A DNA stretch of 35,122 nt from Spartobacteria bacterium UBA5019 (GTDB lineage: Bacteria > Verrucomicrobiota > Verrucomicrobiia > Chthoniobacterales > Terrimicrobiaceae): the NCBI GenBank assembly GCA_002396485.1, contig DGXZ01000070.1, positions 7,038-42,159 on the forward strand, read 5' to 3'. Position numbers and translations under genes: made by a program. A model generated the notes under the pieces. It saw only the letters and a list, made by a program, of their open reading frames with translations. It was not told where the DNA came from and did not search any database. Positions 6,827 through 15,248 of the stretch are shown in pieces; the first letter of the stretch is position 1, and the number at the start of each line of letters is the position of its first letter.

Positions 6827-8094
6827 TTTCGGATCTGGCCGTCGCCGCGGATGAGGTATTTGTAGGTCGTCAGTTCCTCGAGTCCCATGGGGCCCCGGGC
6901 GTGGAGTTTGTCGGTGCTGATGCCGATCTCGGCGCCGAAGCCGAATTCGCCGCCGTCGGTGAAGCGGGTGGAGGCGTTCCAATAAACGGTGGCGGAATCG
7001 ACCGAGGCGAGGAAGGATTCAGCTGTGGCGGGGTTGCGGGTGATGATCGCATCGCTGTGGTGGGAGCCGAAGGTCTCGATGTGGTCGATGGCGGCGGCCA
7101 GGTCATCCACGATGCGGACGGAGAGGATGAGATCTAGCCACTCGGTGCGCCAGGTGGCGTCATCCGCCTCGCGGAGCGAGTTGTAATGCAGACTGGCGAG
7201 GATTTTGAACGATTCGGGATCGGCGACAAGTTCGACGCGGGCGGCATCCATCACGGGTGTGGCAAGGCGGAGGAACTCCTGCGCGATGTCGCGGTGGATG
7301 AGGAGGGTTTCAACGGCGTTGCACACGCCGGGGCGTTGGCATTTGGCATTGATCGCGATATCGAGGGCCATTTGCAGATCGGCTTCCCGATCCACATAAA
7401 CATGGCAGATGCCATCGTAGTGCTTGATGACGGGCATGCGGGCGGCGTTGACAACGGCCTCGATGAGCGAGTGCCCGCCTCGCGGAATGATGACATCCAT
7501 GAACTGGTCCATGGCGGCCATGATTTTCACGGCTTCGCGGTCTTTTGTGGGGATGAGCTGAACGGAAAAATCGGGGAGCCCGGCCTCAAATCCACCGGCT
7601 TGGAGCGCCTTGGCGATGGCAAGGTTGGAAGCAAGGGCCTCGGAGCCGCCGCGCAGGATGACGGCGTTGCCGGTCTTGAGGCAGAGCACGGCGGCGTCGG
7701 CGGTGACGTTCGGGCGGGACTCGTAAATGATGCCGATGACGCCGATCGGTGTTCGGATTTTCTGAATGCGGATGCCGTTCGGGCGTGTCCAGTCGCGAAG
7801 GATTTCTCCAACCGGATCCTCGAGGGCGGCAACCTGGCGGATGCCGTCGGCCATGCCCGAGATCCGGTCCGGAGTGAGTCGCAGGCGGTCGATGGCGGCA
7901 TTGGTGAGGCCGTTTTTTTCAGCGGCGGCAATATCCTCCGCATTCGCAGCCAGGATTTCGAGTGAACGAACGATGAGTTCATCCGCCATGGCGATGAGGA
8001 TTTTATTTTTTTGTGTGGCGGAGAGGCGCGCGAGGGCGCGCGAGGCTTCGCGGGCGCGGCGGCCGATGGTGTGGATTTCCTGTTCGAGTGTCAT
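6823..8094 (-). CDS. proA: Gamma-glutamyl phosphate reductase ProA
   Basis: A 423-residue enzyme that reduces gamma-glutamyl phosphate with NADPH to glutamate-5-semialdehyde, the second step of proline synthesis. The start is the ATG at 8094, overlapping the ald stop as ATGA; the frame remains open upstream but that part has no family similarity. Typical segments are GRRAREASRALA near the N-terminus, TPIGVIGIIYESRPNVTADA (about 115-134), LRGGSEALASN (148-157), IIPRGGHSLI (202-211) and the active-site loop KCQRPGVCNA with catalytic Cys258. Length matches ProA. No proB (glutamate kinase) is adjacent in the window. Confidence 0.96.
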   Translation of the reverse strand: MTLEQEIHTIGRRAREASRALARLSATQKNKILIAMADELIVRSLEILAANAEDIAAAEKNGLTNAAIDRLRLTPDRISGMADGIRQVAALEDPVGEILRDWTRPNGIRIQKIRTPIGVIGIIYESRPNVTADAAVLCLKTGNAVILRGGSEALASNLAIAKALQAGGFEAGLPDFSVQLIPTKDREAVKIMAAMDQFMDVIIPRGGHSLIEAVVNAARMPVIKHYDGICHVYVDREADLQMALDIAINAKCQRPGVCNAVETLLIHRDIAQEFLRLATPVMDAARVELVADPESFKILASLHYNSLREADDATWRTEWLDLILSVRIVDDLAAAIDHIETFGSHHSDAIITRNPATAESFLASVDSATVYWNASTRFTDGGEFGFGAEIGISTDKLHARGPMGLEELTTYKYLIRGDGQIRK

Positions 8095-9194
8095 GTGGCG
8101 ACAAATGGCGTGTAATCGAGGCCGTGGGCTTCGGCAACGACTTTGCAAGTGATGCCTCCCCTGTAGACGCTCAGACCCTCGCGGAGACCGGGTGCTCGTT
8201 CGAAGGCTTCGGCGAGCGAGAGGTCCGCGAGTGTTTCGATGTAACGGTAGGTCACATTCGTGAGCGCCTGCGTGGCGGTGCGGGCGTAGGCGCCGGGCAT
8301 ATTGGCGACGCAGTAGTGGACAACGCCCTCTTCGACGAAGGTCGGGTTGTCATGGGTCGTCGGGCGGGATGTCTCGAGGCATCCGCCTTGGTCGATGGCG
8401 ATATCCACGACAACACTGTTGGGTTTCATGAGGCGGAGCATCTCGCGGGTGATGAGTTTCGGAGCCTTCGCTCCTGGAACGAGAACGGCGCCGATGAGGA
8501 GGTCCACACTTGGCAAGAGGTCGAGCAGGCTGGCCTCGCTCGAGTAGAGTGTGTGGGCGGTGCTCATGGTGATGTCGAGGAAACGCATTCGCTCCAGATC
8601 GACTTCGAGAATCGTCACATCCGCTCCCACGCCTGTGCCCATGCGGGCGGCATTGACTCCTGCAGTGCCTCCGCCGATGACAACGACTTTTCCCGGAAGC
8701 ACTCCGGGAACACCACCGAGGAGCACGCCTTTTCCGCCAGTGTGCTTGGCGAGGAAAAATCCCCCCACCAGCACAGACATGCGGCCTGCGATTTCGCTCA
8801 TGGGCTCGAGGAGCGGGAGGCGGTTGTTGACCCGCACGGTCTCGTAGGCGATGCAGGTCGCGCCGGATTTTTGGAGCGCCTCGGTGAGCGAACGGCTCGC
8901 GGCGAGGTGCAAATAGGTAAACAGGATCTGGTCTTTGCGGAGGAGAGGATATTCCTCCGGGAGTGGCTCTTTGACTTTCACCACCATGTCGGCGCGGGCG
9001 AAAACCTCGGCGTGGCTGGTGACAATTTCCGCACCGGCCTGGCGGTAGTTGTCATCGCAGAAACCAATTCCAGCGCCGGCCTGGGATTCTACGATGACCT
9101 TGTGGCCATGTTTGATGAGTTGATAGGCAGCGGACGGAAGGAGCGCCACGCGATGCTCCTGGGCTTTGATTTCCTTGGGGACTCCGATGATCAT
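8091..9194 (-). CDS. ald: Alanine dehydrogenase
   Basis: A 367-residue NAD-dependent alanine dehydrogenase (L-alanine to pyruvate and ammonia, reversible). The start MIIGVPKEIKAQEHRVALLP is diagnostic. Substrate and catalytic residues known from the family can be seen: Arg15, Lys75 (in VKVKEP), His96 (TYLHLA). The Rossmann motif VIGGGTAGVNAARMG is at about 172-186, followed by the acidic NAD-binding end of strand 2 (EVDLERM). The C-terminal half contains VVDIAIDQGGCLETSRPT. It is the first gene of the minus-strand operon that continues through proA, divergent from the exported protein gene at 9282. Confidence 0.95.
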   Translation of the reverse strand: MIIGVPKEIKAQEHRVALLPSAAYQLIKHGHKVIVESQAGAGIGFCDDNYRQAGAEIVTSHAEVFARADMVVKVKEPLPEEYPLLRKDQILFTYLHLAASRSLTEALQKSGATCIAYETVRVNNRLPLLEPMSEIAGRMSVLVGGFFLAKHTGGKGVLLGGVPGVLPGKVVVIGGGTAGVNAARMGTGVGADVTILEVDLERMRFLDITMSTAHTLYSSEASLLDLLPSVDLLIGAVLVPGAKAPKLITREMLRLMKPNSVVVDIAIDQGGCLETSRPTTHDNPTFVEEGVVHYCVANMPGAYARTATQALTNVTYRYIETLADLSLAEAFERAPGLREGLSVYRGGITCKVVAEAHGLDYTPFVAT

Positions 9195-9210
9195 GGTGAA
9201 AATATGAACC

Positions 9211-9237
9211 CAAAGCTTTTTTTCCGAAAGCGCTTTC
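9211..9237. promoter_or_regulatory. Palindromes upstream of ald, possible operator
   Basis: Two symmetric elements lie 17-43 bp upstream of the ald start: AAAGCTTT (9212-9219) and the perfect 12-bp palindrome GAAAGCGCTTTC (9226-9237). They share the AAAGC/GCTTT half-site. The location between divergent genes suits an operator, for instance for an Lrp/AsnC-type regulator as known for ald genes elsewhere. No regulator gene is nearby, and no clear -35/-10 pair stands out. Confidence 0.3.
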
Positions 9238-9281
9238 TCGCTTGATTGGCATCGCGCGGAGTGGTGTCTATTAATCTTCGA

Positions 9282-10124
9282 GTGACTCGGATTTTCTCCA
9301 TTCTTGTGCTTTGTCTTGCCGCATCCTGTGGCGGCTTGGTTGCGCAGACCGATACTCTCAAGGAATTGGAGAGCAGTTCCACCGAACACATGCGCGAGGA
9401 ACTCGGAGTGAATCCCGTCACCTCGCCTTCCATAGCCTCGCTGCTAAAGGACCTTGAAGCCTTTCGTCCGGTGCCGCTCAAGACCATCGAAGCCGCGAAC
9501 CGCGAGGCGAGCTTCAGCAACCGTCTTCAGACTGCGTTGCACTTCGGCTCACTGGTCGCGGATGGATTCATGCTCACGATCGCCGAGCGTCCACAGGATT
9601 TGCAGGACATCGGACTCGAACTCATTCGCCAATCGCGTGCGCTCGGCGTGGGCGAGCGTCTGGCCAAACGCAGCAAGAGCCTTTTTGAACTCAGCGACAA
9701 GGGCGACTGGGTCGGCATGCGCGGGGAATTGGTGAAAACCCAGGAAGATGTCGAGGAGTCCATGATGGAACTGCACGATGAAGAAATGGCCCATATGGTC
9801 AGCCTTGGCGGATGGTTGCGCGGTTTTCAACTGGGAGCCGTCAGCACCGATGACCGCTACTCCCCGGCAAAGGCCGAAATCCTCGGGCGCGTGGATGTGA
9901 TGGAATATTTTCTGGATCGGCTGGACACCTTGAACCCGCGATTGAAGGCCACCGAGATGGTGACAGAGTTCACCGACCGCATCAAAAAAATCCGCCTTGT
10001 CGCCATCGAGACCCAAGGCGCGACGCCCACACCCGAGCAGGTTGCCAAAATGCGGAAGCTCGCCGACGAAGCCGAGCAGATCGCCACCGCCAAGGTGGAC
10101 GGCGATGGCAAGCTGCTGCGCTGA
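9282..10124 (+). CDS. Exported helical protein of unknown function
   Basis: About 280 residues from the GTG at 9282; GTG at 9261/9264 and TTG at 9246 are other in-frame possibilities, and none has a convincing ribosome binding site. The N-terminus (V/M)TRIFSILVLCLAASCGGLVAQ is a signal sequence. AASC could be a weak lipobox, or cleavage could follow LVAQ. The rest is helical and rich in Glu, Leu and Lys, with no Cys clusters or catalytic motifs that I recognise. Its last third (GWLRGFQLGAV... to KVDGDGKLLR) is repeated as a broken copy at 20771-21091 at about 90% nucleotide identity. The gene therefore marks the left border of the accessory island. After the TGA the same frame stays open for 33 codons to 10226. 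Confidence 0.65.
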   Translation: MTRIFSILVLCLAASCGGLVAQTDTLKELESSSTEHMREELGVNPVTSPSIASLLKDLEAFRPVPLKTIEAANREASFSNRLQTALHFGSLVADGFMLTIAERPQDLQDIGLELIRQSRALGVGERLAKRSKSLFELSDKGDWVGMRGELVKTQEDVEESMMELHDEEMAHMVSLGGWLRGFQLGAVSTDDRYSPAKAEILGRVDVMEYFLDRLDTLNPRLKATEMVTEFTDRIKKIRLVAIETQGATPTPEQVAKMRKLADEAEQIATAKVDGDGKLLR

Positions 10125-10446
10125 GGGGTTGCGCAGGCGAAACCCGCTGAGGCAAACGATGCATGGCAGATGTTACAGGATTTCCAGCGAGGCAAACTCA
10201 ACGCTCTCTTCGGGCTGGTTTCTTAAAAAGCGATAAAACGCGTGGGCGATTGACCATGTGACGAGCCGTGGGGATCGAAAAGAGGCGATTTTTTGGATGA
10301 CGAGGTGCGGCGGCGTTTTTGGAAGATCCTTGAGAGGCTGCAGAAGGAGAGGGAGGCTGATTCACTCAAGCCAGCATAATCCAAAGTGTCGTAGCTCCGA
10401 AAAAAGCGGCGGTAACTCACATGTGGTAGGAACTTGAGTCAATCAG
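10125..10446. other. Non-coding gap at the left island border
   Basis: No independent gene is supported here. The first 99 nt continue the frame of the preceding gene past its TGA and read GVAQAKPAEANDAWQMLQDF and then QRGKLNALFGLVS before TAA at 10224-10226, which looks protein-like. Similarity to the broken copy at 21092 falls off within about 20 nt of the TGA. The rest (10227-10446) shows only a small CACATGTG palindrome at 10418-10425 and no obvious terminator for either flanking gene. Confidence 0.5.
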
Positions 10447-11649
10447 CTATCCCAATTTTTTAGACTGAAGTATCAGGTGGACTTGCCCAGAGTTTGAATC
10501 GTAGCGGTAGTTCACAATCTCGCCAGAAATGAGCAATCGCACCGCCGTTTCGATGGTTTCAATTGGCACGCTGAACCATTCCTTCGGGGTGTGGTAGTTG
10601 CCTTGGGCATCGGTGACTTGGACTTTGGCCGTGGCGTGGTCGAAGAAACGGTGAAGCAGGTTCTCCAGCTTCGACAGATTCACATTGTAGCATTGGAAGG
10701 TGCTCACGAGAGTGACTGGAGCCATGAGGTAGGTTGGTTCATTCGCGGCATTCTGGATGCGCCCCTCGATGCTTCGGCGGGCGAGGCCGATTTTGTAGAG
10801 GTTCGGGACTGCCTTGATGTCGGGATGCGCGCTCAGGGAGCGCAGCACATAGATGAACCCTGCTGCTTCGTCGTCGTCAGTCACCTGCATCGCGGCCAGT
10901 GTCTTTTCATCCAACTCCGTCACGCGGCGACCGTCTTTGTAGAGCTCGCTGGCGAGGGAGCGCAGCAGCATGTCGGATTCGGTCCCGTTCTCGAAGATGC
11001 AGCGGAGCCGAGCATTCCACTTCCCGTTTTTCTCCACTCGTTCGCCGACCTCGGTGACGAGCAGCAGGATGCCGCGCAGGACATAGAACTTGCCGACTTC
11101 GATTTGTTGCTCGTTCGCGAAGGGTAACAGCCGCCGCTTCTCGGCTTTGAGTTCCTTCTGGCAGTCTTGGAACTGCTCCTCAAACACAGCGAAATCTTTG
11201 CACGGCTTCCGCTGCGCCACGTAGTCCGGGGCTTCGATGTCTTTGGCGAGCGGGATGTGTTTGAGGGTGAAAATATCCGGTGCTCCCGCTTCCAAGTCGT
11301 CGAGAAACGCATCATCCAGAATGTCGTCAATCGTCGCAGGCTTTGGCGTCTCCTTTATGGGTGCTGCAATCTCACCTTTCAGCAGGCCGTATTCGTCGAA
11401 GGGCAACAACCGCTCGCACTGCGCCGGATTTTTGCGGATGGCGTTCAGTCGCGTGAACAACAGCCGCTCATTCATCCCCGCTCCGAGTTCCACCGGCGCG
11501 GCTCCCGTGGTTTCCACGAAGCGAACGAGTTCCTGAAAGCCTTCGAGCAGTCGCTCTTCCTCGCTCGTCTGGGGCGTGCGTTTGGGCTTCGGCTTGGTCA
11601 GGCCCAAATCGTCGGCAGCGATCAACTTGTCGAGTTCCTCGTCAGTCAT
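10447..11649 (-). CDS. GIY-YIG nuclease (T5orf172-like) protein
   Basis: A 400-residue protein whose C-terminal 140 residues form a T5orf172/Mug113-like GIY-YIG nuclease domain. FIYVL (265-269) and LYKIGLA (284-290) are the GIY and YIG strands, the Arg cluster RRSIEGR at 291-297 follows, the likely metal-binding Glu is E329 in KLENLLHRFF, and EWFSV at 357-361 closes the domain. The N-terminal part is acidic and mixed, with a Lys/Glu-rich stretch (about 155-175) and a beta-rich segment VGKFYVLRGILLLVTEVGER. It ends the minus-strand cluster and follows the helicase stop by 3 nt. Alone it would be a DNA endonuclease; with the helicase and methyltransferase it is probably the cutting subunit of a restriction-like system. 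Confidence 0.85.
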   Translation of the reverse strand: MTDEELDKLIAADDLGLTKPKPKRTPQTSEEERLLEGFQELVRFVETTGAAPVELGAGMNERLLFTRLNAIRKNPAQCERLLPFDEYGLLKGEIAAPIKETPKPATIDDILDDAFLDDLEAGAPDIFTLKHIPLAKDIEAPDYVAQRKPCKDFAVFEEQFQDCQKELKAEKRRLLPFANEQQIEVGKFYVLRGILLLVTEVGERVEKNGKWNARLRCIFENGTESDMLLRSLASELYKDGRRVTELDEKTLAAMQVTDDDEAAGFIYVLRSLSAHPDIKAVPNLYKIGLARRSIEGRIQNAANEPTYLMAPVTLVSTFQCYNVNLSKLENLLHRFFDHATAKVQVTDAQGNYHTPKEWFSVPIETIETAVRLLISGEIVNYRYDSNSGQVHLILQSKKLG

Positions 11650-11652
11650 GGC

Positions 11653-13569
11653 TTACTTGCCGCGTTGCCGACGGAGTTTCTGGATAAAGATGAGCGCCTG
11701 CGCCATGCGCTGCTCCTGCGGATCAAGTGCGTTGATATTTGGCGGGCGTCCCTTTTCTTGGACAAACGGCTTTATTTTTGGGAAAAGCTCACGCACTTCC
11801 TCATCGGTCATCTGGATGCGTGTGGCAGCGATGCAGTCCTGAATCACTTTCAGCGTCGGTGCATTCACGTCCTTCGACAAAATCTCGTAGGCGCGCTGGA
11901 ACGGGTTGATGGAGTCGATGAGGTCAATGCTCAGGTCGTCGATGTTGATGAATTGCCCGGCCATGCGGATGAAACGCTTGTCGCCCACCACTTCGATTTC
12001 CCCGCCCCGAATCACCGAGTCGGCCACCACATGCTGGCGCACCTGTTCCTGTTCGTCCTTGGTGAGCTGCGGGTATTTCGTTTCGATGACTTTCGGGATG
12101 AGCACTTTGTTCAGCACCCCCGGGTCCACGATTCCCGCGATTGCCTTTGTTACCGCGTCGTCGCTGAGGATGGCAGCTTTGAGGTCGTTGATGTCCTGCT
12201 CGATGATCTTCTTCACGCGCTCTGTCGTGGCCCCTTTGAGTCCCTTCACGCGGATCTCACCTTTGGGCGTCACCTCGCCGTCTTGCTTCGGCTTGAACTT
12301 GATGACCGGTGCCAGCACTTGCTCCATCAGCAGGGAGCAGGTGATCGCTTTCAGCATGTTGTTCACGGAAATCGCCACATCCGTATCCTTGGCGTCCGGC
12401 TGAGCGATGAGATTGGTGAATTGCGCGTGTTTCTTGCCCACGCTGTCTCGTGTGCAGCGCCCGATGATTTGGATGACTTCCGTGAGTGACCCGCGATAGC
12501 CGACCGTCAGGGCGTGCTCGCAGAATTTCCAGTCGAAGCCTTCCTTCGCCATGCCGAGCGCGATGATGAGGTCCATGTCTTCCGGCTTCTCCATCTTCCG
12601 CAAGTAGCCCACCACGCGGTCACGGCGGTTGGCATCGTCATCCACCAGGTCGGCGACCTTGATGATTTTTCCATCCGTCTTGCGCTTCACATGCAGCACG
12701 CCCGTTGCCGGGTCGGTGAACTCCACGGTGCCGATGAGGTCGAGAATCGTGTCCACCTCGCCGTGCTTGTCCTTCGTGGATTCACCGGCGCGGACGTGTG
12801 GGATGTGCAGGATGGTTTTCCTGTCGGTGTCCAGCACATCGGCAATCGCCGAGAGATAGCGGCCTTGGTAGAAATGGTAGCCAATGCCGAGCGACTTCAG
12901 GTGTTCGTAGCCGTTGAGCTGCTCGTAGTAGTTGTAGGTCACGCCGGTGAACTTCGCCTCATCCTCCGGCAGTAACACCGGCTGGCTGTCCCCGCGAAAG
13001 TAGCTGCCCGTCATCGCGACCAGATGGGCTGTGCTGCCGCTCATGATGCCGCGCACCAACTCTCCCAACCGGCTGTCTTCGCTCCCCGAGACGTGGTGAA
13101 ACTCATCCACCGCCAGCAGGCAGCCGTTGAAGGCGGCGCTGTCCAGTTGCTCAAAGGCAAACCGGAGCGTGGCGTGGGTGCAGATGAGGATGCGCCCGTC
13201 CCCTGCGAGGAAATCCTTGAAAGCTCCCACCTTTCCCGCGTCGCTGCCCGGAGTGCAGAGGTTGTGCTGCGGTGGCACCGTCCAGTCCGAGAAAAAGCCA
13301 TGCTTGCTCAGCGGCGTGCTGTTGAAAGAACCGCCGATGGAACGCTCCGGCACGGCGATGATGGCCTTTTTCAGTCCCTGATGGTGCAGCTTGTCGAGGG
13401 CGATGAACATGAGTGCCCGCGACTTGCCGGAGGCGGGTGGAGCTTTCAGCAGTAGGTATTGCGAGGCCCGCGCCGCGTAGGCCCGCGCCTGCATCTCGCG
13501 CATCCCCAGCGCGTCGATGGAGGTGCTTTCGCCGGTGGTGGCGTAGTTGACGTGGATTAGGTCAGGCAT
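11653..13569 (-). CDS. Superfamily 2 DEAD/DEAH-type helicase
   Basis: A 638-residue SF2 ATPase. In order: a Q-motif-like GMREMQARAYAARASQYLLL; Walker A APPASGKS at 43-50; motif Ia region AIIAVPERS; motif Ib-like ILICTHATL at 127-135; Walker B VDEFHH at 154-159; motif III AMTGSY at 185-190; motif V GMAKEGFDW at 339-347; and motif VI QIIGRCTRD at 367-375. This resembles the translocase of type I/III restriction enzymes and related defence helicases. The C-terminal 260 residues are helical with no motif that I recognise and may contact partners. The gene starts 9 nt after the PIN gene stop and is followed 3 nt later by the GIY-YIG gene. Confidence 0.9.
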   Translation of the reverse strand: MPDLIHVNYATTGESTSIDALGMREMQARAYAARASQYLLLKAPPASGKSRALMFIALDKLHHQGLKKAIIAVPERSIGGSFNSTPLSKHGFFSDWTVPPQHNLCTPGSDAGKVGAFKDFLAGDGRILICTHATLRFAFEQLDSAAFNGCLLAVDEFHHVSGSEDSRLGELVRGIMSGSTAHLVAMTGSYFRGDSQPVLLPEDEAKFTGVTYNYYEQLNGYEHLKSLGIGYHFYQGRYLSAIADVLDTDRKTILHIPHVRAGESTKDKHGEVDTILDLIGTVEFTDPATGVLHVKRKTDGKIIKVADLVDDDANRRDRVVGYLRKMEKPEDMDLIIALGMAKEGFDWKFCEHALTVGYRGSLTEVIQIIGRCTRDSVGKKHAQFTNLIAQPDAKDTDVAISVNNMLKAITCSLLMEQVLAPVIKFKPKQDGEVTPKGEIRVKGLKGATTERVKKIIEQDINDLKAAILSDDAVTKAIAGIVDPGVLNKVLIPKVIETKYPQLTKDEQEQVRQHVVADSVIRGGEIEVVGDKRFIRMAGQFINIDDLSIDLIDSINPFQRAYEILSKDVNAPTLKVIQDCIAATRIQMTDEEVRELFPKIKPFVQEKGRPPNINALDPQEQRMAQALIFIQKLRRQRGK

Positions 13570-13578
13570 ATTAAAAAT

Positions 13579-14076
13579 CTAGGCTTTCTCCCAGCGGGCG
13601 AGCCGTTCATCGCAGGCGGACTTGGGTAAAAAGCGGTCTTGCCCCAGCAGGGCACGCAGCTTCTCGGCGGCGACGGAAGGCGCGAGCAACTTGCGCTCGA
13701 TGAGCGTATCGAAAATCCAGAGTGTCCCGCGCACCTCCAGCCCGCGTTTTTCGGCAGCGGAGCGCAGGGCACCATCGCCGGAGAGCAGCGGCACGCGGAG
13801 CTTCCCGGCGAGGTAGAGCACGGAGCAATCGTTGAATTTCGCCCTGCTGCCCACGCTTCGTTCCAGCTCGGCGATAGTGGCCAGTTCCTCGAAGTCCACC
13901 TCATGCACCGTCATCCCGCGAAGATAGGCCAGTGCCATGTGGTGCTTTCCTTTTTCCAGCTCGCCACGAATGAGGTCGGTCGTATGCACTTCCACGCCCA
14001 TTTGCAGCCAGAGATCGAAGAGCCCGGAGAGTTCCAAGTCTATGAAGATATTCGCGTCCTGCACGGCGAGTTTCAT
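13579..14076 (-). CDS. PIN-domain protein, probable toxin-like RNase
   Basis: A 165-residue PIN-fold protein. The four acidic positions are visible: D7 (VQDANIFIDL), E39 (LIRGELE), D83 (FNDCSVLYLA) and D101 (LLSGDGALRSAAEKRG), together with the usual strand and helix order. PIN domains are metal-dependent RNases and most act as toxins of type II pairs. It lies 9 nt downstream of an XRE-ImmA (COG2856) gene. That pairing has been described by comparative genomics as a toxin-antitoxin arrangement, with the XRE-COG2856 protein as the antitoxin or regulator. Its placement inside a methyltransferase-helicase-nuclease cluster suggests either an addiction module or an abortive-infection effector of the system. 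Confidence 0.83.
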   Translation of the reverse strand: MKLAVQDANIFIDLELSGLFDLWLQMGVEVHTTDLIRGELEKGKHHMALAYLRGMTVHEVDFEELATIAELERSVGSRAKFNDCSVLYLAGKLRVPLLSGDGALRSAAEKRGLEVRGTLWIFDTLIERKLLAPSVAAEKLRALLGQDRFLPKSACDERLARWEKA

Positions 14077-14085
14077 TCGTGGAGT

Positions 14086-15168
14086 TTAGGCGGCGGCAAA
14101 GCTGTGGTCGAACTCCCGGTGCGTCATTTCCAGTAGTTCTGCGGCTTTGGCGCGTGTGATGAGTTCCTGTGCGGCGGCGCGGTGGACGAGCTGGGTGAAG
14201 CGGTTGGCCCGCTCCGTGCCACACCACTCGCCGGGCTCTTTGCGGTGCCAGCCTTTGGTGCGATGGGTAAATTGAAACGACTTCAGCCGACTCGGCGTGA
14301 TGATCCCGAGGTCGCCCGCCCGATACATCAGCGCCGCCAGCGAGATGCCCCAATCCACCTTTAGCGATTTCATCTCTGCAAAGCTGATCCCATCCGGGCG
14401 TTTTACCCCCAGCCGGGCCTTCATCGCCGCCGTCGGGATCAGCATCGCGCTGGCAAAGCGGTGGCACAGGCTCTCAACCTCCTTCTTCGTGAGGTCTTCG
14501 GGGAACTGGAGCACTAGATGCCCCAGCTCATGCAGGGCCGTGAAGCGTTTGCGCGGCAGGTCTTCATTCAGACCCTCCGCCAGCACGACTACGGGCATCG
14601 TCTCGTTGGCCCAGCCGGAGCAGCCGTCGAAGCTCTTCGCCGCCGCAACTTCTTTCACTTTCACTCCGTGTTCCTCCAGCATTTCGGTGACATTTGGCAG
14701 CGCGTCTTCCCCTAGCTTCCACTGGTCGCGCAGGCTGGCCGCCGCCGCCTCCGCGTCGTCGGCCAGAGTCGCCACGTCGAGGGGGTAGCGGGGCAAGGGT
14801 GGCGCTTCCAGCTCCAGGATAGTCTCGATTTCCAGATACCGCTCAAAGGCATCCAGCGCCTCCTCGCGCACCCGGTTCTCATCCTTTACGGGGAAGGCCG
14901 TGCGCTTGCGAAAGTCCACATTTTCCAGCCGTATCGCCTGCTGGCGAAAGAAGTAGCCCGTCTCCAGCCCAAACACCTCACACAGCGCGATCAGCATCCC
15001 GGAATCCGGCCCCATCAAGCCCTGCTCATACTTTTGCAGCGCGGCGTGGGAGAGCTTTTTGCCCGCTGCCGCCAACCGCATGGCCACCTCGCGCAGGGTC
15101 AGCCCGCGCATCAGCCGCGCACGCCGGAGCCGTTCGCCAAATGCTTTTTTGAGTTCTGTGGTTTTCAT
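14086..15168 (-). CDS. XRE-family regulator fused to ImmA/IrrE metallopeptidase
   Basis: A 360-residue protein with an N-terminal helix-turn-helix (residues 7-72: FGERLRRARLMRGLTLREVAMRL, then LSHAALQKYEQG) and a central ImmA/IrrE-type peptidase containing HELGH at 213-217, followed by a helix with acidic residues (TKKEVESLCHRFASAMLIP). The C-terminal tail (TQLVHRAAAQELITRAKAAELL) looks like a second small helical binding domain. In ICEBs1 and phage systems, ImmA-type proteases cut repressors; fused XRE-ImmA proteins often control restriction or toxin genes. Here it precedes the PIN, helicase and nuclease genes and has its own predicted promoter, so it is the likely sensor and regulator of the island. 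Confidence 0.88.
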   Translation of the reverse strand: MKTTELKKAFGERLRRARLMRGLTLREVAMRLAAAGKKLSHAALQKYEQGLMGPDSGMLIALCEVFGLETGYFFRQQAIRLENVDFRKRTAFPVKDENRVREEALDAFERYLEIETILELEAPPLPRYPLDVATLADDAEAAAASLRDQWKLGEDALPNVTEMLEEHGVKVKEVAAAKSFDGCSGWANETMPVVVLAEGLNEDLPRKRFTALHELGHLVLQFPEDLTKKEVESLCHRFASAMLIPTAAMKARLGVKRPDGISFAEMKSLKVDWGISLAALMYRAGDLGIITPSRLKSFQFTHRTKGWHRKEPGEWCGTERANRFTQLVHRAAAQELITRAKAAELLEMTHREFDHSFAAA

Positions 15169-15174
15169 GGTTAC

Positions 15175-15203
15175 ACTTTATGCAAAATTCTGCGCCTTGT
15201 AAA
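15175..15203 (-). promoter_or_regulatory. Predicted promoter of the XRE-ImmA gene
   Basis: Read on the minus strand, TTTACA (15203-15198) and TAAAGT (15180-15175) are separated by exactly 17 bp, a good sigma70-type match. Transcription would start about 7 bp downstream, around the ATG at 15168, implying a very short or absent leader. The 80-bp gap to the methyltransferase gene is the only sizeable gap between 10447 and 17993. The XRE-PIN-helicase-nuclease block may thus be switched separately from the methyltransferase. No convincing operator symmetry was found. Confidence 0.5.
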
Positions 15204-15248
15204 CCGACGAATTCCTATTGAGACAACTACCGAGCACTTTTCGATAGT

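Noticed and set aside
8013..9245. A 410-codon open frame on the plus strand
   Set aside because: It lies antisense to ald and the end of proA. The minus-strand frames have diagnostic motifs; this one has none.
11167..12489. A 440-codon open frame on the plus strand
   Set aside because: It is antisense to the helicase and the GIY-YIG gene, and the translation is His/Leu/Arg-rich without domain character.
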